NCBI GenBank assembly: GCA_012064415.1
Contig: SSNU01003005.1
Coordinates: 1-19,929, forward strand
Length of the DNA: 19,929 nt
Direction: 5' to 3'
From: Gyrodactylus bullatarudis
Lineage: Eukaryota; Platyhelminthes; Monogenea; Gyrodactylidea; Gyrodactylidae
Part shown: piece by piece, positions 1 through 8,302 of the stretch
Numbering within the stretch: the stretch's first letter is position 1
How the letters are laid out: the number at the start of each line of letters is the position of its first letter
Position numbers and translations under genes: made by a program
The notes under the pieces: model-generated
What the model was told of the DNA's origin: nothing
Seen by the model: the letters and a program-made list of their open reading frames with translations, nothing else
Databases searched by the model: none

Positions 1-3000
1 ATTTCATGATTTGTAAATTATTATCTTGAATGAATTTTTAACTAATATCATTTTTGAAGAATTACTACGGATGATGCTTCAAGAAATGTACATATGGCCC
101 TAATATATCTTCTTTTAATTTTCTAAATGTATGAAGGAAATTATTGCTGATTTCAAAAAAAAGAATGATCAAAAGTTGATTTTAAGGATCACAATAAGAC
201 CGATTATCGTCATAAAAATTTAGATAAATTCGTCGTTTTTTAGGAATCAAAATTTCAATTAGAGAAAATGATCAAAAATTCGAAATTTAATTTTCACATG
301 ATGGTGAGGTGATTTCCAAAATCTGATTCAAGATATTTGATTTCCTTTTTATAATCGTGATCCTAAAAATCAAGACTTTAAGTTCAAAAAATGGAAATTT
401 GACGCTAGTTTGAGATTTGAAATATACCATAATTTCCTTCGATAAAACTCGATTTTTTGATGAAAAAGTTGAGAATGTCGTAGTTAACTGATGTTTTAGA
501 ACTCTCGTGTCAAAACTGTGGAATTTTATTCTGAATTATTCCCAATCATATTTATTATTTTTTGCATATTTAGAAATATCCAAGATTTCCAGGTTATTTT
601 TCATTTTCCTTATTTAACTCTTGCTAAATGTTCTAACTCTTCTTCATGAATTTATCAGACTTTTTTTTCTTCTACGACAGAATTGAAAGGCAAGAAAGGA
701 ATGAATAAATTGACAGTTTCATTCGTACAGCAGCAGTGTAAAAAAATGTCGATGAAGTTGACATGATTCACAAATTTTGCTCCATCGAGAAAGAGAAAAA
801 CAAAATACTTTTTTGACAAGAAGACAGATAATATTATTATTACAGTAGTCAGTAGTCTGACGTCATTTTAATAATACACACTAAATACATTTCTGTGCAA
901 TGACAGAATTGACGTTGTATTTATCATCATTACAATCCAGTAATTTGTAATTTTCAATGTATAAGGCTTATACTATAAGCAAAGAGTTATCACCCTGTAT
1001 TTAGTAATAAAATAAAAATTAGACAATTTCCTAGTAATAAAAGTCAATTCATTCAGACGTGCAAATTTCCCTTTTTTACACTCGATCCTGCTTCTAGCAC
1101 ATAGCAAAGTGTTTACAATAAAATGTCATTTGTAGTAAAAATTATATGGGCAAGAGTTGATAGAGTGGGAATGGGGAGGCTGTTAAGGATGATTTGTACA
1201 GAGATGAATGTTACTTCAACTGCATTACATCAAGAGGAATGCATCAATCAAAATGGATAAGTATTTTTTTGAAGAAGAAATGTCTTAACTGTCAAGTTGC
1301 TTTTCATTCTCTAATGATGTTCTTGTATTACCAAATGAAAAAAATAAATAAATTATTCCCAATATAGCCACATGGAATATAGAGGTGAGAGGAACAGACT
1401 TGTGACTTTGAGCTCTTACATTTAAATAATATCCACAAACAGTCCACAAACATTCATTCAGGGTACATGTTTTACTGTGTATTACTCATTGACCAGTATA
1501 TCGATGTAACAATTTGAATGAACGTTGTAAATACAGTAGTAGATGACACAAATATTGATTAATTCAACGAGATCCAAATTAGCAATCACATACTAGGCAT
1601 TGTGATGCTTATAAAATTTCAGGTTGTAAAGAATTCATTAAGAATTTTCGCGTCAATTCGATTTTTAAATAATAAATAATGTATAGAATTGATAGTTTTA
1701 TCGAAAAAGTTGGTACGAATATGAGGTTAAAAATTACGTCCTACCCTACTACTAAATAGGTAGTCAATCAAGACTTGAATTGTAATTTATACCTGACTGA
1801 GAAGCCCAATTGTTGAGATGACATATTTTCTTATGGAGAAATTGAGACAAGACTTGAGATGAAGGGGTGATGTTGGGAAAGATAACCAAGACACTGAATT
1901 GAATGAGTCAAATGTCAAACTGTCAAATTTTACATTGCGAAATGACAGAACTGGAGCAGCAAAAAAAAGAAATGACATTCTTCTCTACAAACCGACGCAA
2001 ACCAGAGAGAAAGGGAATAGTGTATCATGAATTTAGCTCCAGTTTTATAGTTCATTCATCGAAAACGAGATAATAATAATAATTTATTAACAATACATGT
2101 GTTAAATTAATTTTTTTACATTATTATTCTTCATTATAAATGTTATTTTTAAGTTCTTTTTTAAATTCATTTAATCTCATATTTTTAATTGTTCTGTTTA
2201 ATTTTTTGAAAATATTTTTACATTTATTAAAAATAGCAAGTTTCTTTAGCTGTCCGAATTCAGGAGTATTTGATCTCAGTCCTGAGCGGTTTGTGTTATA
2301 TAATATTGATAATTTACTTTCATTTAATAAAAAGAACCTTTTTTCAATTAAACAGTAATAACGCTGGCATAACCTTTAGGGAAATCTATTATTTCAGCTC
2401 TATAATTCGTCAAACTAATTCAGAGGAAGTTGATATTTTTTCAAAATATTAATTTTTTTAAAACTGTTTTTTGAAAACCTACCTTTCAGGGTCATGAATA
2501 AGAAGTGAGAAAACTTCGAGTAGTGATACCCTTAGAATTCAAATATGTAATCGCAAAAACTGAGTTTAAGGCTCAAAACTTAATAGTAGAATTAGTTCTA
2601 GAATTTCAAAAAAACCTATTATTTTTTTACTCTACTTTTGTTTCAGAATTTGTATTTGTTTACCAATTCAAAATATTTTTCTCAAAGATACCAACAACAA
2701 CCCACTGCCAGATAACAAAAATTTCCAAAACTTTGTCATTAATCAACATTCAATTGAGTTTTACCAATTTCTTTCTGAATCTGCAACAACACTTTATTGA
2801 CAGCCAGAACTGAAGGACTGACATATACCGTGAATCTATCAGTTTAACACAATTTATGGTAAAATTTGGGGATTAAACATAATATTTAGCCATTTTTTAT
2901 ACTCCAAAATGAACTCTATATAATATTTTTACATCATTAGATTTAATATTTTTTCTATTTTAGAATGCAATAAAAACTATTCTTGTATCACTTTCTATAG

Positions 3001-3380
3001 TGAAGATACTGTATCTCCGTTAGTTGAACTAGTTGTCAAATAAAAATAGCACCGTTGGATAGAGGAGAAAATTTTATGTTTCTTGTCAGGTTTTTAATTT
3101 TTTATCAGAAAATCTTATTGAGTTGTTCGAAAATGAAAATCATCCAAGATTTTAAATAAAATCAATAATGATTCAACCCATGCCATATTCAAATCGAAAA
3201 AAAAGAATGAAAAGGAAGACTCCTCCCCACATAAATGTGAGAGAGACTAGAGTTAAATAAACAATGCAAGGATATCAAATCCCCCAGTTTATTTTCAAAG
3301 GCTTTTTTACCACATTACAAGCCTAATTTTAATTTAATTGTAATTTAATAGAAATTTTCTATCCTAACTAATTTACCACT
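1..3380. other. Gene-free AT-rich stretch
   Basis: I read both strands and found no exon with recognisable protein similarity and matching splice sites. The ORFs here are short, low in complexity and rich in Phe, Leu, Ser and Asn, as expected from AT-rich noncoding DNA. The one structured item I can point to is the imperfect inverted repeat at 176-373, listed separately. The stretch may be intergenic DNA or the intron of a gene whose exons lie outside the window. Confidence 0.6.
176..373. repeat. Small inverted-repeat element (MITE-like)
   Basis: The 17-nt arm at 176-192 (TTGATTTTAAGGATCAC) is matched at 16 of 17 positions by the reverse complement of 357-373. The arms enclose 164 bases of AT-rich DNA. 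This could be an old nonautonomous transposon, but no target duplication is convincing. Confidence 0.35.
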
Positions 3381-3385
3381 GATTA

Positions 3386-3780
3386 ATAATTATAATTAAA
3401 AGGGTTAATTCCAAAAGTAGCCCCAAAGTAGTCCCCTTTCTTTTTCTACAGATAGACCCATACAAGCCAGAAGACAAAATAGTCAGGTAGCAAGCGAACA
3501 ACGTTATTGTCAATCTATGCCGAACAGCTCCCTGAAGAACTACTTGGTTCAAAATTATAATATAAGTTTCATTTAGTCAGTCATTTGAGGTTCGACTAGA
3601 GCTACTGTAAGAGAAATTTATTTTGCTTCAAAACTATTTAATAATTAATAGGTTTAATTCCAAAAGTAGCCCCAAAGGAGGAATAATCCTAAAACTAGCC
3701 CCATTCTAGAAATTTTCTCTCAGATTTAGCCCCAAATTTTTCCAAAATTAACCCCATCGTAATTTAGTCCACTTTTTTTT
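3386..3780. repeat. Degenerate repeat block with recurring AGCCCC units
   Basis: A segment of about 40 nt containing AATTCCAAAAGTAGCCCC occurs at about 3390-3427 and again at about 3640-3678 in direct orientation. After the second copy the core AGCCCC or AACCCC recurs about every 30 nt (near 3667, 3697, 3729 and 3752), like a decayed minisatellite. Between the two copies lie fragments that recur elsewhere in the window: 3470-3513 matches 12181-12224, and 3567-3625 matches 5808-5870. This is a mosaic of dispersed repeats, not a gene. Confidence 0.55.
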
Positions 3781-5265
3781 CCACCGCATGAGCTCTATTT
3801 TTGTATCAAACCTCTTACTTGTTCAATACCCATGCTCCTAGTTCATAAAAATTGGCGACATGGTCAATCATAACCTTGGCAAAGATTATAACTACAGAGA
3901 AAAGTGATATGATACCTCAATTTGACCCAATAAAAGTTCCATGCCGTATGACAAGCCCACCAACAGAAATTTCGTCGATGAAGTTCATAGCTCGTTTTCA
4001 TTTAAGAAAAGAATGTTCACAAATCTTTTAGTTTTATTTGATTCATAGTTCAAATCTCAGCTTAAATTTTCTGACTCTTGGATTAAAGAGTATGAAGCAA
4101 AGATGGCTGTGCTCTACGTTGCAGTGCTCATCTAAAAACTCCTAATTCATTTTCATTTATAATAAAAATTATTACACGCAACTGTATGAGAAATTAGTTT
4201 TTATTATTATTTGATAATCTTTGAAAAATATGGAAAATATATCATTTACACTATTTTGAATATTTTTACCTTTCAGTGAACAGAAGTTTTTCTATGATCG
4301 TGAATAGTAGAGAACCGCTCTTCATCTAAAGATGTTCAGCCGAATACACAACTATTCTCAGAATTTAAAGCTAAGCTTGCAAATGTATTTAGAAATACTC
4401 TAACATTTCTGGAAGAGAAGGTAGATATCCTGCATGTTTTAGATGTATAATGCCTTAATCTAAAATAATATTAATTCACCCCATGTTCAAGTATTGACCC
4501 CCTCGAATTTTTTGAGGATTTCTACCTTTGATCTCAGATAGTTCTGAGAATAGACTTTAACATATTTAGAATCCTCTGTATTTGCTTAATACTGAAATCT
4601 GTTCGAGAATCGTAATGTTGTTAGTTTTAAAAATAGTGAATAGTAAAGGAAATCGAAATTGCCTTACATCATGTAAAAGTCTAAACTTCCATGCTGTGAT
4701 TAAGTATGGTAATTTTCCTCCATATTGAATCTTCTGAGCTAGCTTTTTCGGAATATTCTATCTTCGACATGTATTACAGTTTAAAAGCAGTCTTTTTTGA
4801 GTAGTAGAAACTGGACAACTTCCTGATTGATGAATGAAATGACTAAGTGCTCAAATTATTTTTATTCACGTCAAGGAAAAAAAAATGAATCAAATTTTCC
4901 TCTGAATAGACGACGTAATGGTTGATTTATTTGAAGGAGGAAAAATTTCATCAATCATTCTCTCATCCCAAATTCAATTAGAGACAAGGAGTAGAAGAAG
5001 AGACTCAAATTAAGATTGATGGCATCACCAGAAATTGTAAAGAAAATCATAGATGTATCAACATTTTTGCTAGAATCTAGATCTTGGGTCAAGATCACCA
5101 TTCAAACACCCTTACTATTTCATTATGAAAAACTCATGTAACTTTTTCCCAGCAATATTGCTAATCATGCTTTAAGAATTCAAAATTTCCATTATTCGAA
5201 TTCTGATAAAAATGAGAATTTATTATTTTTACAAAAATATTTTTCTCCGGATAGCCAAGAACAAA
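3781..5265. other. No supported feature
   Basis: No ORF of note, no splice-bounded coding segment and no strong inverted repeat was seen on either strand in this AT-rich stretch. Confidence 0.5.
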
Positions 5266-5290
5266 TTTATTTTTATTAGATAAAAATAAA
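5266..5290. repeat. Perfect 11-bp hairpin
   Basis: TTTATTTTTAT (5266-5276) is followed by a 3-nt loop and its exact reverse complement (5280-5290). It is AT-only and may be chance in this composition, but it lies just before the direct-repeat structure at 5327-5545. Confidence 0.45.
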
Positions 5291-5326
5291 CGTACATTTT
5301 CATATACGTCCGGATAACTGGAAATA

Positions 5327-5545
5327 TTCATCAATTAAAATTTTAACAAAAGAATTATATTTTAAAGAGATATAAGCAGAAGTCTCATTAGAGACTAGCA
5401 TCCCTCGGCAGTTCTAGATAAGGCTGATAGTTGACTAATAGGGAGACTTCTTACTATCGACATACTCTAGCAGGATTGTATGTTAGGGAAAAATAAATTT
5501 CATCAATTAAAATTTTAACAAAAGAATTATATTTTAAAGAGATAT
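5327..5545. repeat. 47-bp direct repeats flanking a 125-bp foldback
   Basis: The 47 bases at 5327-5373 recur without change at 5499-5545. The 125 bases between them are less AT-rich than their surroundings and contain complementary segments, for example AGAAGTCTC near 5380 against GAGACTTCT near 5443. A 47-bp repeat is too long for a usual target-site duplication. It could be a partial tandem duplication of a 172-bp unit or the two ends of a small unknown element. Confidence 0.6.
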
Positions 5546-5698
5546 GTACATTTCGCCAGGTCTCGTCAGTCTCAATTCCTGGTTCAATATTTAATAAAAA
5601 TTGTTATAATGAAAAATCAGAGAAAAGTTTTACATTATGAGGGAAGATCCAAATCTGTGTATTCAAAAGAACTACACACACAATTTAGAACTACCATG

Positions 5699-5843
5699 GC
5701 TCTAGTTGAACCTCAAATGACTAACTCAATGAAAATGATTTCTGATGAGGGTGAAACTATAGAGTAAGTTCTCGCTTGGTCTTTGGATGTGCGAAATTTA
5801 TTGTAAGTTTCATTGAGTTAGTCAATTGAGGTTCAGTTAGATC
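5699..5843. repeat. Inverted-repeat element, related copy at 3567
   Basis: The 36-nt arm at 5699-5734 is matched, with a few differences, by the reverse complement of 5808-5843. The spacer is 73 nt. A third copy of the right arm, with homology continuing past it, lies at 3567-3625. This shows a dispersed nonautonomous repeat family. No coding capacity is seen. Confidence 0.6.
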
Positions 5844-5870
5844 TACTGTATCAGAAATTTATTTTTGTTG

Positions 5871-7792
5871 AAATAAAAAAAAATTAAATCTGGTGCAAAT
5901 TAGGCCATTTTACGAATTTCGAAAATATCCCAATCTTCCACTTTATTTTTGAGCTCAAAATTTTTATCAATTTCGAAGATTTAAAGCAGTTTGACGCTGG
6001 TATTTCGGATCAAGATTAGATGAAGAATTCAAATTTGGCCATAGAGGTTCAAGAAAATGTTTTACTTTTAAAATTTTTGGTCGTTCCCCTTCGACGAAAG
6101 GCATTGGAATCAACAGAAAATATTCAACTCAAAGTTGATGATAGATTAGTCATCACTAGGGCGGTAAATCGCAGAAAAAGTAGTATTTTAATACTAATTT
6201 ATTTATATTTCTATTCTAATTGAAAATGAAATAATTTTGTATTCTTGTAAAGTATTCTTGAAAAAGTTCTTTCCACAATGGAATCCATTTCTACTGTCAA
6301 CTAATTATTATATTGTCCAGGACTTGTTTCATATTTTGAATATTCAACTCTCAGCGAACTCCAGGCGGATTTTGTAAAACGCCAGAGACAAAAGAGAAGA
6401 TAATGATTCAACTAACTAAATGCAAAGGCTTACTTCGACAGTTACTAAGTGAGAATTTTTTATCAAGTAGAGGAGTAAGGAAAAAATCGCAAATTTATTT
6501 TGGTTTCTAGCAATGTTAGAAATTAATTTTTTATATTTTTCGAATGAAGAAATGGAAAAAAGCAACATATCGAAAATCGCAAATTTACTGCCCTAGTCAT
6601 CACTGATTAGTTAGTTTGAGATTCCCTATTGGATCAGAAAACTCCATAAGGATTCAAGGTGAGTTTTTTGTATTTCTTCAACTTGTTTGATTTTAAACAT
6701 TAATTTCAAAGTTTACTCTCTTCCCTTCTACCACAAGAATGTTCATTATTAAATACAGTTTGTATAGAATGTTTCACGTTGGAAAAAATGCAGCGATTAC
6801 AACAAGGGCTTAAGTCAATCAGTGTGAAACTGAAAAAAAAAAACAATTAAGTTCTTTATCATGATTAATCATCTTCAAAAGTAAAGAGGCTAGAGATGGA
6901 GGTGTACTTAATGTTAAAAAAAACTTTCCGATAAGAAGAGAATAGAAAAGTAAATAATACAAGTTATGTCGGACAATACATGGGGCAAAGTATTTTGAGT
7001 GATTTGTGAAAAAATAATTATGGCAAAACTTTAATATCCAAGAAAAGAAAAGATCAATTATTAATCCATTCAAGCTTAAAATAGTTAAATTTACAAAAGT
7101 TGAGTTTTTAGTGTAGTTCGAGCAGAGAGGTTTACCGTAATAATCGATATGATTTGGGCAAAATAATTCAAGATCTAATTCTGATCCGGGAGAACTTCTT
7201 TTGGCCACACTCCCACATTCAAATCGATAAAAGAATTTCAGTTCAAAGTTCAGATAAATGGGATTTTGCCACCTCATCGAAATATGAAAAATGACCATCC
7301 CTTTCTTAAAATTAATTTTGTGTTGCTTGCTCATAATCAGGATTCTGGTACGCTTTCTACTATAGATATGTAAAGACTAGCTGTGTACGTAAATTACAAT
7401 GTATAATATATAATCTTTAAGATCTGAAATTTTCATCGAGGTCTAATAACATTAAAATAAATTAATACTTTTCATTGTACTTTGAAGTAGGTCTAGATAT
7501 AATATATCGTATCGTATATTGAACGGGAAAAATAAGCTTAAAATAAGATGTCAGAACTGGTTTCTAGCCTATGCTTGATGTTATCTGTTGTGGTGTTTGA
7601 ATATACGCCAAGCATATCCTTTAAAAGACCTATATGATTTGTATTATTAATCTGTTGTTTATCTTGTTTACCCATGAGCCAGATATTATAGTTCGCCCAA
7701 CTTGATAAAGTCTACTCTTCTTACTTGCCCAATACCCATAGCCTAGTCCATAACATTATCTTTCATAATTAGAAAATAAATTCCCATAGTCT
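5871..7792. other. Mostly gene-free; one unexplained ORF
   Basis: Apart from the minus-strand ORF at 6819-7334, listed separately, nothing here can be supported. A 67-codon plus-strand ORF at 6020-6223 shows no family signature. Short repeated motifs such as AAATCGCAAATTTA near 6485 and 6575 are too short to interpret. Confidence 0.45.
6819..7334 (-). CDS. Hypothetical ORF, 171 codons, no recognised family
   Basis: This is the longest unexplained open frame in the left 8 kb. With this AT content a 171-codon run is uncommon by chance but not excluded. The predicted product begins MSKQHKINFKKG, has a middle part with two Cys and possible N-glycosylation sites (SNYT, KNST), and ends in hydrophobic stretches rich in Leu and Phe. 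I see no domain motif and no neighbouring exon. The 3' half is low in complexity, which argues against a real gene. It may be a decayed transposon fragment or chance. Confidence 0.15.
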   Translation of the reverse strand: MSKQHKINFKKGMVIFHISMRWQNPIYLNFELKFFYRFECGSVAKRSSPGSELDLELFCPNHIDYYGKPLCSNYTKNSTFVNLTILSLNGLIIDLFFSWILKFCHNYFFTNHSKYFAPCIVRHNLYYLLFYSLLIGKFFLTLSTPPSLASLLLKMINHDKELNCFFFSVSH

Positions 7793-7967
7793 TTAACCCT
7801 TTCGGTGCCAACACTATTTCACAATTTTTATAAAAACCAAAATTTAGCTATAAAGATACCAAGTTATTTGGCCAAAAATATTACTAATGCAAGTTCACAT
7901 TGTGGGCATCAAGGTTCAAAACAATTGGAAAATGGACATATATGTCCATCGGCACCGAAAGGGTTAA
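7793..7967. mobile_element. piggyBac-type MITE with TTAA duplication
   Basis: The 167-bp element (7797-7963) starts CCCTTTCGGTGCC and ends with its exact reverse complement GGCACCGAAAGGG. It is flanked on both sides by TTAA (7793-7796 and 7964-7967), the hallmark target duplication of piggyBac transposons. Just inside the right end is an 18-bp perfect palindrome, ATGGACATATATGTCCAT (7932-7949). There is no coding capacity, so a transposase supplied elsewhere must have moved it. Perfect 13-bp ends suggest fairly recent activity. Confidence 0.9.
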
Positions 7968-8236
7968 TTATATAGAAGTTATTGAAAAATCTGAATATTC
8001 ACTAATGAATGGAGATGTGATTTAACTCTATTATACAAACACAATTTTCATCCATAGCTTATTCGAGAGACGTAATAAACGGTAATCTCGGAAGATAACA
8101 ATTTTATTTAAAATATAAACAGATTGCTACTTACAAGTATATTTCAAATAAGGAAAATAAAATAAAAGATGTTATCTAGTTAGAAATAAATTTAAAAATC
8201 AAAAAGTTGGAATAAATTTATATATATGGGCTAATT

Positions 8237-8242
8237 TTTAAT
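8237..8242 (-). promoter_or_regulatory. Possible poly(A) signal of USO1
   Basis: ATTAAA on the minus strand, about 60 nt past the USO1 stop codon, fits the position and sequence of a polyadenylation signal. AT-rich composition makes chance matches likely. Confidence 0.35.
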
Positions 8243-8302
8243 ATTTAGTATGATCTATTGGCTTGTAGGGGGAATGACGGATGCACAGATTTGTTGTTGA
8301 CA

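Noticed and set aside
1787..2813. Small ORFs at 1787-1978, 2140-2358, 2270-2452 and 2505-2813.
   Set aside because: Low-complexity, Phe/Leu/Asn-rich products with no motif or splice context, consistent with chance in AT-rich DNA.
3386..3678. Direct repeats interpreted as LTRs of a small retrotransposon.
   Set aside because: There are no TG...CA ends, primer-binding site or polypurine tract, and the copies are short and diverged. A repeat mosaic is the simpler reading.
5742..5757. CTGATGAGGGTGAAAC resembles both core strands of a hammerhead ribozyme.
   Set aside because: Only four bases separate the two core strands, so no stem II can form, and no stem I or III complement was found. Probably coincidence within the inverted-repeat spacer.
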